Below the pieces are notes generated by a model. That model was given only the letters and a program-made list of their open reading frames with translations. It was not told where the DNA came from and did not search any database. The translations under genes were made by a program, and so were the position numbers. Below are positions 25,221 to 34,429 of a DNA stretch of 47,268 nucleotides, one piece after another. Every line of letters begins with the position of its first letter. Positions within the stretch are counted from its first letter, which is position 1. The DNA comes from Actinomycetota bacterium (GTDB taxonomy: Bacteria; Actinomycetota; Actinomycetes; Streptosporangiales; Streptosporangiaceae): the NCBI GenBank assembly GCA_003168255.1, contig PMSU01000076.1, forward strand, positions 1 through 47,268, written 5' to 3'.

Positions 25221-25957
25221 GAGAATGGCCCCGCCTTGACCAGCTTGCGTGCCGTCTGCTCATCGACCGGGCCCTCGCCGAACGAAGGGCAGAGCTGCGC
25301 GACCTCGCACGCACCGCAGGCCGGCTTGCGTGCATGGCACACCCGGCGGCCATGCCAGATCAGCCGGTGCGACAGCATCGTCCACTCTGACCGGGGAATC
25401 AGCTCGCCGACCTGCGCCTCGACCTTTTCTGGCTCGGTGTGCACGGTCCAGCCGAACCGCCGGGCCAGCCGCCCGAAGTGCGTATCCACGGTGAGGCCCG
25501 GTACGCCGAAGGCGTTCCCCAGCACCACGTTGGCCGTCTTACGGCCCACCCCGGGAAGCGTCACCAGCTCCTCCAAGGTCCGGGGTACCTCTGCGCCGAA
25601 CCGGTCCCGCAGTGCGGCAGACAGGCCCATGACCGACTTGGTCTTGGCCCGGAAAAACCCGGTGGGCTTCAAGATCTTTTCCACGTCCTCGGGGTCGGCC
25701 GCGGCCAGATCCTCGGGGGTCGGATACTTGGCGAACAGCGCCGGCGTCGTCAGATTGACCCGTACATCGGTGGTTTGGGCCGAGAGTACGGTGGAGACCA
25801 GGAGCTGGAACGGGTTTTCGAAGTTTAGCTCGCAATGCGCGTCCGGGTAGGTCTCGGCCAGGATCCGGTTCATCCTGCGAGCCCGCCTGACGAGCGCGAG
25901 ATGAGTCTCAGACTTCCATGCAGGAGTCCGCACCGGTGGGATCAGATCCGTCGCCAT
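25217..25957 (-). CDS. nth: Endonuclease III
   Basis: A 246-residue DNA glycosylase/AP lyase for oxidised pyrimidines. Helix-hairpin-helix [10 protein letters not shown] carries catalytic K140; VDTH carries D158. The C-terminal [4Fe-4S] motif is complete as C-x6-C-x2-C-x5-C. Length and start (MATDLIPP..., then [11 protein letters not shown]) fit actinobacterial Nth. It heads a coupled nth-nudix-marP series. Confidence 0.95.
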   Translation of the reverse strand: MATDLIPPVRTPAWKSETHLALVRRARRMNRILAETYPDAHCELNFENPFQLLVSTVLSAQTTDVRVNLTTPALFAKYPTPEDLAAADPEDVEKILKPTGFFRAKTKSVMGLSAALRDRFGAEVPRTLEELVTLPGVGRKTANVVLGNAFGVPGLTVDTHFGRLARRFGWTVHTEPEKVEAQVGELIPRSEWTMLSHRLIWHGRRVCHARKPACGACEVAQLCPSFGEGPVDEQTARKLVKAGPFS

Positions 25958-26036
25958 ACCGGTCAGCGTAGGGCCTCTGCGAGCCGGTCAGAGGCCACCA
26001 GCAAAGTCGCGCCGCCCAACTGGAGCCGCCGGCATC

Positions 26037-26735
26037 ATGCGATCATCAGCCGTGACCGTTTCGGCAGTGATATTCGACTGGGGCGGCACACTCACGCCCT
26101 GGCACACCATCGATCATGACGAGATCTGGCGGGTCATCTGTTCCCCGCACTACGACGCCGATCATTTCGCGCCGACGGCTGCGGCGCTCCGTTCGGCAGA
26201 AAATCAACTATGGGAGATCTCCGAACGCGAGCGGCGGAGCTCGACGCTCGAGGAGCTGCTGTCGCGCGCAGGCGTTGAGCCATCGGAAGCGTTCTTCGAC
26301 TCCTACTTCCAGGCATGGGAGCCGCACACGTTCACCGATCCGGACGCGCCGGAAGTCCTGCGCCGGCTGCGCGGCCGCGGGATCAAGATCGGCGTGCTGT
26401 CGAACACCATGTGGCCCCGGGCCAGGCACGAGCAGATCTTCGCCCGCGATGGCGTGCTCGAGCTGATCGACGGCGCGGTCTACAGCAGCGAGATCCCGTG
26501 GACGAAACCTCACCCGGAAGCGTTCCGCGCGGCGATGGCGGCAATCGGCGCGACCGAGCCGGGGGAATGCGTCTTTGTCGGCGACCGGCCGATCGACGAT
26601 GTACACGGCGCGCGCAATGCCGGAATGCGCACCGTGCTCGTCCCCAACAGCGACGTGCCGGCCTTCGCCAACGCCGTGCCCGACGCGATCATCGAGCGGC
26701 TCGCCGACCTCATCGCGGTGATCGATCGCTGGTGA
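26037..26735 (+). CDS. HAD-IA family hydrolase with DxG in motif I
   Basis: A 232-residue HAD protein with a helical cap (about 25-105). Motif I reads FDWGGTL, so the general acid/base Asp (normally DxD) is Gly16. Motif II VLSNTMW, motif III Lys in WTKPHPEAF, and motif IV FVGDRPIDDVHGA are intact. It may still act as a phosphatase or on a different leaving group; substrate unknown. ATG 26037 has GGAG about ten bases upstream. It converges on the sigma-fusion gene 35 bases away. Confidence 0.87.
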   Translation: MRSSAVTVSAVIFDWGGTLTPWHTIDHDEIWRVICSPHYDADHFAPTAAALRSAENQLWEISERERRSSTLEELLSRAGVEPSEAFFDSYFQAWEPHTFTDPDAPEVLRRLRGRGIKIGVLSNTMWPRARHEQIFARDGVLELIDGAVYSSEIPWTKPHPEAFRAAMAAIGATEPGECVFVGDRPIDDVHGARNAGMRTVLVPNSDVPAFANAVPDAIIERLADLIAVIDRW

Positions 26736-26770
26736 CCGGGCTCCGGTCCGGCTGAGGCTGCCCGCCGGAC

Positions 26771-28396
26771 TTACGTGCTGGTCGGCGATGGCGAACCCGT
26801 CGGGCTTGGCGTCGCCGTCTGGGTCTGGGTCGGCGTGGGCGAGGGGGACGGAGTGGGCGATGCTGTCGGGGAGGGCGAGGAGGAAATCACGGTGGGCGAC
26901 GGGGAGATCGTGGGCGGCGGGCCTGGCGGCGAAGTCACCGGCGTCGACCAGCTGACCGTGACCGCGCCGCCGCCCGGCCCGATGGTGACGGTGGCCTGCC
27001 CTGAGACGTGCTGAGAACGGCTGACGTCCACGGTCAGGACGACCTGCTGTCCCGCAGCGATGGTCCCGCCGTCACTGCTCAGCGTAATGTCTGGCGATGA
27101 CGTTCCCGCCGACCAGGTGACCGGACCACCGGTTGCGGTGAGCGTGATCTCGCCGGTGGAGCCTGTTCCCAGGCTGAGCTCGGTGGGCGAGACCTGTAGC
27201 TGGCCGGCGGGGATCGGCGTACCGGTTCCCGGATCGGACTGGCCAGGGCCTGGCACCTGGTACGGGACGGTGCTGCCGCGCAGGAATAGCCGGGTAGGCG
27301 CACCGGCCCCCCGGGTGTTAACCGATTCGGCCGGTGCCTGGGACGCTCCGCGCCTGGCCGACCCTCGGCCGGCCGAACTGGTTCTGCTGGACTGTACGGT
27401 CGCGGTGGGCGCGGCCGCCAGCGTCCTGCTGCTGGTCGCGGACGACATGCCCTGCACCGCGGTGTCGAAGCCGCCAAGCCTGCTGATCGCGAATACAGCC
27501 GCGAGAAGAACGGCTACGGCCACCGCGGCCGCTGCGGGCCCGGACCATACCCTGGCACCGGCGCGGCGCGGCGCGGCGGCCGGAGCGGCGTCCTCGTCGG
27601 GGAACCCGAGCTGATCGAAGTCGACGACCCTGGCCGCGACGAACATCCGGTAAGCGACAAGCTCAGGATCGGTGAAGCAGGTCATCACCCGCAGCCGCAT
27701 GGCCTGGGGAGGTACCGGGACGGGGAGCAGGCTGTAGACCTTGGTGGCCGAGACGTTGCGCGGTAGGTAGCGTCCGCAGACCTGGCATTCCATCGCGTGC
27801 TGCACGAGGCGCTCGCGCAGCGGCACGGTCAGCTCGCCAGCCCAGCCCTGGAGCGCCGCGGCGCGCTCGGGGCACCCGTGCACACCATGCCTGGCGAGGA
27901 TCTCGCCGGCCAGCGCTTGCTCCAGATGCACCCGGGCCCGGTCGAGGATCCCCTGTACCTCGCTGGACGGCATGCCCAGCACGAGGGCGGCCAGCGCGGT
28001 ATCCAGGCCATGCCGCATGGTCAGCTCAAGTGCCTCGCGCTCGATCGCGGTCAGGCTCATCACCGCATGCCAGGCGATCAGGCGGCGGTCAGCGTCCGGC
28101 TGGTCGGGGCGGGCGATCACGGCGTCATGCGCCGCGCCAGGGGACTGCTGCCGCCGCAGGCACTCCGCTCGGGCGAGCGCGTAGAGCCAGGGACGCAGCA
28201 TTTCGGGCGTATGTAGCTGCCTGATATGCGCCTCGGCGACCACGAGCGTGTCGCGCAGCGCAATTTGCGCGGCATCCCGGTTGCGGAGAATAAACCAGCA
28301 ATACCGAAAGAGGCTCTCCCCGTGCGTGTCGTAGAGAGCGGCTGGGGCGCCCGGATCACGCGCACGGAGCGCATCAACGAGCAGGGGGGCCTTCAT
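26771..28396 (-). CDS. ECF sigma factor fused to zinc anti-sigma motif, membrane helix and outside Ig-like domain
   Basis: A 541-residue single-chain fusion. Residues about 15-80 are sigma region 2 (YDTHGESLFRYCWFILRNRDAA, then LRPWLYALARAECLRR). About 110-165 are region 4 (ending SSEVQGILDRARVHLEQAL). H200-x3-C204-x2-C207 is the exact spacing of the zinc-binding anti-sigma (ZAS) motif. One membrane helix lies at about 287-306. Outside are a Ser/Thr/Pro linker, a beta-rich BACON/Ig-like domain (about 410-500) and a long Pro/Ser/Thr tail. It would be a membrane-tethered sigma factor, perhaps released by proteolysis. ECF groups with C-terminal anti-sigma-like extensions are known in actinobacteria (for example ECF53). 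Start 28396 is by homology; 28426 is an alternative. Confidence 0.83.
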   Translation of the reverse strand: MKAPLLVDALRARDPGAPAALYDTHGESLFRYCWFILRNRDAAQIALRDTLVVAEAHIRQLHTPEMLRPWLYALARAECLRRQQSPGAAHDAVIARPDQPDADRRLIAWHAVMSLTAIEREALELTMRHGLDTALAALVLGMPSSEVQGILDRARVHLEQALAGEILARHGVHGCPERAAALQGWAGELTVPLRERLVQHAMECQVCGRYLPRNVSATKVYSLLPVPVPPQAMRLRVMTCFTDPELVAYRMFVAARVVDFDQLGFPDEDAAPAAAPRRAGARVWSGPAAAAVAVAVLLAAVFAISRLGGFDTAVQGMSSATSSRTLAAAPTATVQSSRTSSAGRGSARRGASQAPAESVNTRGAGAPTRLFLRGSTVPYQVPGPGQSDPGTGTPIPAGQLQVSPTELSLGTGSTGEITLTATGGPVTWSAGTSSPDITLSSDGGTIAAGQQVVLTVDVSRSQHVSGQATVTIGPGGGAVTVSWSTPVTSPPGPPPTISPSPTVISSSPSPTASPTPSPSPTPTQTQTATPSPTGSPSPTST

Positions 28397-28691
28397 GGCG
28401 AGAAACGTAGAGGTTTTCGCATGCATTCCTCTACCGATTCCACCAAACGCGACCGTGACGCCCCGCTAATTGCACATGATACATAAATTCCTCGATATGC
28501 CCGCTGTACCACTATTTTGATGGCCCGCTTTGACCTAGTTTATGTCTATGCAGCCATGGATTCACGCAGATGAACGTGGTTGCTCCTGTTTCTGGCTGAC
28601 CCGCCGCGAATACCCGCCCGAGCTGTGGACGGGTGCCTGCGGCGGGGATTTATGACGGCGGGCCGGCGGCGGCCGAGAATTCCTGCCGGAT
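28397..28691. other. AT-richer intergenic region upstream of the sigma-fusion gene
   Basis: This 295-bp gap between two minus-strand genes is locally AT-rich (28460-28560), as promoters are in this GC-rich genome. I find no promoter pair I can defend, no terminator and no small gene. Confidence 0.4.
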
Positions 28692-29477
28692 CTATGCGGC
28701 AGCGCCATGCACCGCGCAGAGTTCCGCTCGGAATGAGCTTCCCGCAAGTGCTGCGGCGAGGGAATTCGCCAGGGGATCTGACGGATTCACATGTCGCCCG
28801 AGGACCACCGTCACAACGGATCTGGCGCCAGCCAGCTTGAGGGCCGCGGCTGCCGACTGGGCGCTTGAACCGGATGTCCACGTGTCGTCGAGCAGCAAGA
28901 CCGTGGCACCAGTCAGCCGACCGGCCGCCTGGAATCGGCCGGTGTGCAGATCCCGTCCGTACACCGGCTCGCCAGGGCGGATGGCCAGGGCAGCGGGCGG
29001 CAGGGCCAGATAGGGGCCGACCAGTGCCTCCAGCGGATGAGCGCCCGGACGGCCGCGGCCGGTTGGCACCACGGCGACGTGGGTGGGCGCCGCGATCCTG
29101 GCGCACGCCCACACGCATCGGCCGTGCTCGTGCAGGAAGACCAGCAGCATCAGCCGCAGGGCCGTGCGGGCCGCGTTCTGACCTGCGCCATCGGACTTGT
29201 ACAGCCATAGCATTCGGGCGTAGGCGGTCCCTGCCACCGAGTACGAGACGGGGACCACCACGTCGGCAAGCAGTCCGGGCGCGCGCCGGCGATGCAGCGC
29301 ACAGTGGAAGCAGCGCAGGTAACCGACCCGGGTCGGACCACGGCAGACCGTGCAGCAGCCGGGCCCGGCGGGCAGCGGTGCACGCAGGCAGAGCGATTCC
29401 CTGCCCGCCGCCGCCCGGAGCCGGTCCCAGGTCACGTTGCCGCGGACCTGGCCGCGATCGCGCTGTCGGGGATGCAT
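28692..29477 (-). CDS. ComF-like phosphoribosyltransferase family protein
   Basis: A 261-residue protein. A four-Cys zinc-finger-like element (CCTVC then CFHC) lies near residues 40-60, as in ComF N-termini. The PRPP-binding loop VLLLDDTWTSGSSAQSAA lies near 205-220, the type I phosphoribosyltransferase motif with two acidic residues. ComF proteins take part in DNA uptake or repair, but many actinobacterial members have no proven role. Start ATG 29477 is a guess among several; no ribosome site. It sits between a broken homoserine dehydrogenase gene and the sigma fusion, all on the minus strand. Confidence 0.8.
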   Translation of the reverse strand: MHPRQRDRGQVRGNVTWDRLRAAAGRESLCLRAPLPAGPGCCTVCRGPTRVGYLRCFHCALHRRRAPGLLADVVVPVSYSVAGTAYARMLWLYKSDGAGQNAARTALRLMLLVFLHEHGRCVWACARIAAPTHVAVVPTGRGRPGAHPLEALVGPYLALPPAALAIRPGEPVYGRDLHTGRFQAAGRLTGATVLLLDDTWTSGSSAQSAAAALKLAGARSVVTVVLGRHVNPSDPLANSLAAALAGSSFRAELCAVHGAAA

Positions 29478-29515
29478 GTGGCCCGATGGTAGGGACGACC
29501 TCCGACGATTCAGCC

Positions 29516-30585
29516 CTATGTGCCTCGCGCGCGCCATCGCGCGACCGCGATCATGTCGCTGAACACGCCCTGCCCGGCGAGCTGCGGTCCGGCGCCGGGC
29601 CCGATGACGGTGACCTCTCCGACCGGTTTTGCCTGGCAGACCAGCGCGTTCGTGGTTCCGTCGATCCTCGCCAGCCGGTCGTCGTGGCGGACGAATTCGG
29701 GCTCCACCTTGGCGATGACCGCGCCTGGCCCGGAGAAGTCGAGCGTCGCCACGTGCTTGACGCGCGCCCCAAGGGCAGCGGCCCGGTCGATGTCCCGGCG
29801 CGTGATCCCGGTAATTGCGCGGCAGCCGACCTGATCCCGCCGAAGCTGCCTGCCAAAGACCAGGGCGGAAAGAATCATCACCTTTGCTACCGAATCATGA
29901 CCCTCGACATCCGCGGCCGGGTCACGCTCGGCAAGGCCTGCTTGCTGTGCCTCGGCCAGCGCCTCCGAGTAGGACTTGCCCTCAGCCATCCTGGACAGGA
30001 TGAAGTTGGCAGTGGCGTTGAGGATGCCGCGGACGGCTGTCGGGACCGCGCCCGCGAGCCCTTCGGTCAGCGCGGCGAGCAACGGTGTTCCCGACATGAC
30101 GGTGGACTCAGCGCGGAACGCGACGTGGGCGCTACGCGCCAGTCCCGCGAGCTCCACCCGTGCAGAGCCACCGGCCACTTGTTGGAGGTGACCACAGGGA
30201 TCCCTCGCCCAAGGCTCTCGCCCATGTGCTGGAAGCCGGGCTCACCGTCAGCAGCAGAGCTCGCCGTCACCTCAACCAGCAGGTCGGCCTCGGTGGCACG
30301 AATCCCTTCGATGGCGCTCGGCCACCTGCGGACGCCGGGTCGCCCGCTGATCGGCTTTCCGCTGGCGGCCAGCCTGAGTGCGGACGAAAGGTCGAGGCCG
30401 CTCCCGTCATAGATGAATCCGTCACGCGCATTGGCCAGGCCAACGACCGTGATGCCGATGCCGTACTGGGCGGCGAGCCGCTCCGTCTGCGCGCCGAGGG
30501 CTCCGGCCACCCATTGGCCGACTGTGCCGAACCCGACGAGCCAGGCCCGCAATGGCCTCACGGCTTGACCCGCCGTATCCGCCAT
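29516..30585 (-). pseudogene. Homoserine dehydrogenase, broken by a -1 frameshift
   Basis: The first half (30585 down to about 30160) reads as an ACT-less homoserine dehydrogenase: GFGTVGQWVAG cofactor loop, then VVTSNKWPVALHG. The match then continues in another frame (VELAGLARSAHVAFRAESTVMSGTPLL) to a normal end at 29516. One extra G in the short G-run at 30157-30159 (minus strand) would restore a single frame of about 357 codons. Either a recent mutation or a sequencing error; I see no slippery site for programmed shifting. The enzyme would reduce aspartate semialdehyde to homoserine for threonine/methionine. Confidence 0.85.
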
Positions 30586-30702
30586 GCTCCCAAGGCTAAC
30601 GGCCTACCCGCGCCCGGGCCGGGTCACGCTCCGCGTGAACTTGTCCGGCCAGCTGCCCGTTTCACAAGTGGCAGGTTGTCAGCGTCCCCGCCGGAGGGCT
30701 GA

Positions 30703-33036
30703 ATGCGCGCGTCCAGGATCATCTCAGGCTTGACTGTTCCCGTCGTCGTTGCCCTGGCCGCGGGTAATGGCATCGCTGGCCTGGCTGCACCCCCGGCAGC
30801 AGCCGCGACCCCGGCCAAAGTCGCGACCCCGGCCGCGACCAGCGTCATGGCCTGGGGAGACAACAGCGCGGGTGAGCTCGGCAACGGCTCGCTGACGGCC
30901 AGAACGACGCCGGTCGCGGTAGGAGGGTCCGGCGGCATCCAGGCCATCTCCGTCGGCGGCCGCCATGTGCTGGCCCTGCGCTCCAACGGCACGGTGGCGG
31001 CCTGGGGGGATGACACCTCCGGCCAGCTGGGCAACGGCGCCGCCAGCGCTGATGATGACGCGGAGAACCCGGTCGCGGTCAACGGCCTGGCCCACGTCAC
31101 GCAGGTCTCCGCCGGAGCGGAGCACAGCCTGGCCCTGCTGTCCAACGGCACGGTCATGGCCTGGGGCGACAACAGCCACGGTGAGCTCGGCGACGGCACG
31201 ACCACCAGCAGCGACGTCCCGGTGGCCGTCACAGGCCTGACCGGCGTGACGGCCGTGTCGGCGGGCCAGGAATTCAGCGTGGCGGTGCTCGCCGACGGCC
31301 ACGTCATGACCTGGGGCGACGGTGGTAACGGACAGCTGGGCGATGGCAAGACGAAAGACAGCGACGTGCCGGTGGGCGTCAAGGGCCTGACCGGGGTTAC
31401 GGCCGTCTCCGCCGGGGGCGAGCATGCGCTCGCCCTTGAGGCCAACGGCACCGCGGCAGCCTGGGGCGAGAACCTGGACGGCCAGCTCGGCAACGGCGGG
31501 CCGCCGGGGTCTAGCGCGGTACCGGTGACGGTCCAGGGCCTGACCGGCGCCGTCGCCGTCTCCGCCGGGGACCAGCACAGTCTCGCCCTGCTCTCCAGCG
31601 GGATCGTGATGGCATGGGGCGATAACGGCTTCAACCAGCTCGGCCAGCCCGATGGCTTCCCCGGCGGCATCCAGAGCAGCAACGTGCCGGTCCAGGTGTC
31701 GGACCTCGGGCAGACCTCGGCGATCTCGGCCGGCGGCCTGTTCAGCCTGGCGCTGCTGGCCAACGGGACCGTCGATGCCTGGGGTGACGGAGCGTTCGGG
31801 CAGCTCGGGAGCGGGACTACCGACACTTTGGTGGCGCCTACCGCGGTCAGCGGCCTGACCGGCGCCAGCGCAATCGCCGCCGGCGGCGCGAGCAGCACCG
31901 CCGTGGTGGCGGGGCCTGGTCCGGCCAAGCCAAAGCCGGTGCCCAGTATCTGGCAGGTGTCCGGCACCCCGATGCCACAGCACATCGGCGTGGTGAGCGA
32001 TGAGAGCTTCAACAGCGTTTCCGCCGCGAGCGCCAGCGACGCGTGGGCCGTGGGCAGCCACCAGGTGTCCGGGCAACTTCCGCTGGCCGAGCGCTGGACC
32101 GGCAGCTCGTGGTCGAAGGTGTCGGTACCGCTGCCGACAGGCGCAACCGCTGCCAGCCTCAACGGTGTCGATGACCTGAGTCCGGTCAACACCTGGGCGG
32201 TCGGGTCCACCGGGGCGCAGAGCGAGCAGACCCTGATCGAGCACTGGAACGGCAGCCGCTGGAAAGTCGTGCCCAGCCCGGATCCCGGCGGGACCAACGT
32301 GCTTGAGGCCATCAACGGCACGGGTCCCGATGACCTGTGGGCAGTCGGCTGGTTCGAAAACACCGATGCGACCTTCATAGCGCTGCTATTCGAGCACTGG
32401 AACGGCACCGCCTGGTCGTCTGTCGCCCCGCCGGACGAGTCCGGAATCGAGTTCGGCGAGGCCGTTACCGCCATCGCACCGGACGACGTCTGGGCCGTCG
32501 GCAACACCGGCGGGAACGGCACTGTGTCGGCCCACTGGGACGGCACGTCCTGGCAGCTAGTGAACACGCCGAATCTGACCAGCAAGGATTCGCTCAACTT
32601 CCTCAGCGGCGTGACCGCGACGGGTGCCAACGATGTATGGGCGAGCGGTTATGAGGGCAACGTGAACGACACCCTTTTCGACAAGCCCTACATGCTGCAC
32701 TGGACCGGCTCGTCGTGGCATCTGGTGAAACTGCCGAATGCCGGCACAGAAGGCAGTTCGCTACATGCCACCGATGCCCTGTCGCCCAGCGACGTGTGGG
32801 CCGTCGGCATTACCGATCAGACCGACGGCGCCTTGCTCGCCCTGACCGAGCACTTCAACGGCACGAACTGGTCGATCATGCCTGCGCTGGATCCCGGCCA
32901 GCTGGCCGGACTGCCCGACAACACCCTGTTCAGCGTCGCCAGCCCGGGCGCGGGAATTGTCTGGGCGGTCGGTTCTCAGGAGTTCCCCGGCCAGTGCTGC
33001 ACAAGGACGCTCGCCCTCACGACCTCGGCCGGTTGA
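30703..33036 (+). CDS. Secreted double seven-bladed beta-propeller protein (RCC1 repeats plus WAVG repeats)
   Basis: A 777-residue exported protein: signal peptide at residues 1-39 (positive start, hydrophobic core, AAPPAAAA). Residues about 46-400 hold seven RCC1-type repeats, each with AWGDN..GQLGNG and VSAG.EHSLAL. Residues about 417-777 hold seven other repeats marked by (D)xWAVG and LxEHWNGxxW. Each set has the number for one closed seven-bladed propeller. No sorting signal or membrane anchor, so probably released or surface-associated; function unknown, perhaps protein or carbohydrate binding. GGAGGG lies six bases before the ATG. Divergent from the homoserine dehydrogenase remnant. Confidence 0.88.
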   Translation: MRASRIISGLTVPVVVALAAGNGIAGLAAPPAAAATPAKVATPAATSVMAWGDNSAGELGNGSLTARTTPVAVGGSGGIQAISVGGRHVLALRSNGTVAAWGDDTSGQLGNGAASADDDAENPVAVNGLAHVTQVSAGAEHSLALLSNGTVMAWGDNSHGELGDGTTTSSDVPVAVTGLTGVTAVSAGQEFSVAVLADGHVMTWGDGGNGQLGDGKTKDSDVPVGVKGLTGVTAVSAGGEHALALEANGTAAAWGENLDGQLGNGGPPGSSAVPVTVQGLTGAVAVSAGDQHSLALLSSGIVMAWGDNGFNQLGQPDGFPGGIQSSNVPVQVSDLGQTSAISAGGLFSLALLANGTVDAWGDGAFGQLGSGTTDTLVAPTAVSGLTGASAIAAGGASSTAVVAGPGPAKPKPVPSIWQVSGTPMPQHIGVVSDESFNSVSAASASDAWAVGSHQVSGQLPLAERWTGSSWSKVSVPLPTGATAASLNGVDDLSPVNTWAVGSTGAQSEQTLIEHWNGSRWKVVPSPDPGGTNVLEAINGTGPDDLWAVGWFENTDATFIALLFEHWNGTAWSSVAPPDESGIEFGEAVTAIAPDDVWAVGNTGGNGTVSAHWDGTSWQLVNTPNLTSKDSLNFLSGVTATGANDVWASGYEGNVNDTLFDKPYMLHWTGSSWHLVKLPNAGTEGSSLHATDALSPSDVWAVGITDQTDGALLALTEHFNGTNWSIMPALDPGQLAGLPDNTLFSVASPGAGIVWAVGSQEFPGQCCTRTLALTTSAG

Positions 33037-33042
33037 CGGGGC

Positions 33043-33063
33043 GACCGCCGCGGCGTGGCGGTC
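33043..33063 (+). terminator. Hairpin after the propeller gene
   Basis: GACCGCC (33043-33049) pairs with GGCGGTC (33057-33063), six bases after the stop. There is no T-run, as is common in actinobacterial terminators. Confidence 0.5.
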
Positions 33064-33072
33064 AGCTAGCTG

Positions 33073-33216
33073 TCAGCTCGGAGATCCGGCGGTAAGGACG
33101 CGGACGTCGAAGGTCACCCTGATCGTGGTGATTTTGCCGTTCTCGATGTGGCTCCAGTCAGCGGTCGGGCATGGCGGCGCCACAGTGGACGCAAGCGTTC
33201 TCGCGTCGTCGGTCAT
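33073..33216 (-). pseudogene. 47-codon fragment of a SnoaL/NTF2-like protein
   Basis: A short frame from ATG 33216 (AAGGAA upstream) ends TADWSHIENGKITTIRVTFDVRVLT. The IENGKITxIRVTFD segment is the last strands of a SnoaL-like/NTF2 fold; the preceding 100 or so residues of that fold are absent. It may be a decayed gene or a tiny translated remnant. An intact SgcJ/EcaC-type NTF2 protein lies 0.8 kb away. Confidence 0.55.
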
Positions 33217-33253
33217 GGTCAGCTTCCTTTCCAGCCAGGTGACCGGATTGCCG

Positions 33254-33964
33254 CTAGCCAGCTGACCGGATCGCCGAGAACCGCTCCGCCGAAAGATCCA
33301 GCTGCCCGAGGATGTGCGCCTTGGCCTGATCGCTCAGCGGAGTGTCAGGCCGCGCGATCAGCTCTCGCAGGACGGGTACCAGCGGAGCGTACTTGTCGGC
33401 CAGCTTCGTCAGCTTAGGCCCGGTGGTGTGGATCAGCCCCACGCCGTTATCGGTGAAATCAGAAACCTTGATCACTCGCGCCCACGGGCTGCTCTCCAGG
33501 CTGGTGGCCACGTGCTCGCGGTACTGCTCATGCTCATCTCGCCCCGGTAGGTAGGCCGGGTTGGTGACCGCTGCGACCAACTCCGCCACCCGGGGCCCGA
33601 ACTCGGCCGCCAGTACGGCCAGCGCCGCATCCTGGCCGCCGCCTGCGGCCAGCTCACCGGGATGATCCTCCACCGCGTCGTGCAGCAGCGCCGCGCACAC
33701 CACGTCAGCGTCGTGTACGCCGTAGTAGCAGATGATCCGGATCGCCACCCGCAGCAGGTGATTGACGTACGGCTCCCGCTGCCTGCGGTCGGCAGCATGC
33801 AGCCGCCCGGCTAGTGCCAGCGCCCGCTCGAGCCGACGCTGGTCGGCATCGGCGAATGCGGCAGTTTCCAGGGTGAAGCGCTCCCGCAGCCCGTCCTCAC
33901 CGTAGGTCGCGGTGATCGCATGCAGCGGCATCGTCGCCAGCAGCCGCTGGGCAGCTATTTCCAT
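33254..33964 (-). CDS. HD domain phosphohydrolase (Rel/MESH1-like)
   Basis: A 236-residue protein with a metal-binding HD domain: H in YVNHLLRVA, ALLHDAVEDHPG, and D in VIKVSDFTDN. Spacing resembles the hydrolase half of RelA/SpoT and small alarmone hydrolases, which remove pyrophosphate from (p)ppGpp; no synthetase domain is present. Alarmone activity is an inference; other nucleotides are possible. Start ATG 33964 has GGAGG only one base upstream, unusually close, so a slightly later start may be used. Confidence 0.75.
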   Translation of the reverse strand: MEIAAQRLLATMPLHAITATYGEDGLRERFTLETAAFADADQRRLERALALAGRLHAADRRQREPYVNHLLRVAIRIICYYGVHDADVVCAALLHDAVEDHPGELAAGGGQDAALAVLAAEFGPRVAELVAAVTNPAYLPGRDEHEQYREHVATSLESSPWARVIKVSDFTDNGVGLIHTTGPKLTKLADKYAPLVPVLRELIARPDTPLSDQAKAHILGQLDLSAERFSAIRSAG

Positions 33965-34033
33965 GCCTCCAGAGTTAGCACATCAGTCCGGAGGCCGCGC
34001 TTGGCGCCAGGTCGTGAGCTGACCGGCCGACGT

Positions 34034-34429
34034 TCAGCCTGGCGGGGGGACGACGACGGTGTTATGGCCGGTGACGATCAGCCACAGGTCCGCTTGCCGC
34101 TCGATGACCAGCGTCAGCAGTGAATGCCGTACTTCCTCGGGAGTGCGTTCGTCGCCCCGGACTTCGGTGCGCAGGTGAGCCACGATCACGCCGGGCACTA
34201 CTTCGCGGACGTCCTGGACCTCGGCGCTCAGCGTGGCGTTCCGGTAGGGGCCGGCATGGGTGAGGCCGTGACCCTCCCGGATTTCCTCCCGGCCGCGCAT
34301 GTACGTCCCCCGCACGTTGACGAACGTAGCGTCGTCGCGGAACAGATCGGCCAGTGCCGTCATATCATGCTTGTTCCACGCGCCGGCAAAATCAGCAGCA
34401 AGCTGCCCGGCGACATCTGTTTCGCTCAT
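34034..34429 (-). CDS. SgcJ/EcaC family NTF2-like protein
   Basis: A 131-residue protein of the NTF2/SnoaL superfamily: AADFAGAWNKHDMTALADLFRDDATFVNVRGTYMRGREEIREGH is the family signature, ending with the VIERQADLWLIVTGHNTVV strands. Members include small-molecule cyclases, isomerases and proteins of unknown role. Start 34429 is ATG with a G-rich site upstream. Next to other small or broken genes. Confidence 0.85.
   Translation of the reverse strand: MSETDVAGQLAADFAGAWNKHDMTALADLFRDDATFVNVRGTYMRGREEIREGHGLTHAGPYRNATLSAEVQDVREVVPGVIVAHLRTEVRGDERTPEEVRHSLLTLVIERQADLWLIVTGHNTVVVPPPG

Noticed and set aside
24282..25850. A 522-codon plus-strand open frame over marP, nudix and nth
   Set aside because: It spans three well-identified minus-strand genes and shows no motifs of its own.
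30150..30165. Programmed -1 frameshifting in the homoserine dehydrogenase gene
   Set aside because: No X-XXY-YYZ slippery heptamer or following pseudoknot is seen, and the family is normally read in one frame. Mutation or sequence error is simpler.
28865..30412. A 515-codon plus-strand open frame over comF and homoserine dehydrogenase
   Set aside because: Arg/Pro/Gly-rich shadow sequence; the opposite strand has recognisable protein families.
30624..32630. A 668-codon open frame opposite the propeller gene
   Set aside because: Composition mirrors the RCC1 repeats in reverse; no signal, domain or start site. The plus-strand gene has a ribosome site and signal peptide.
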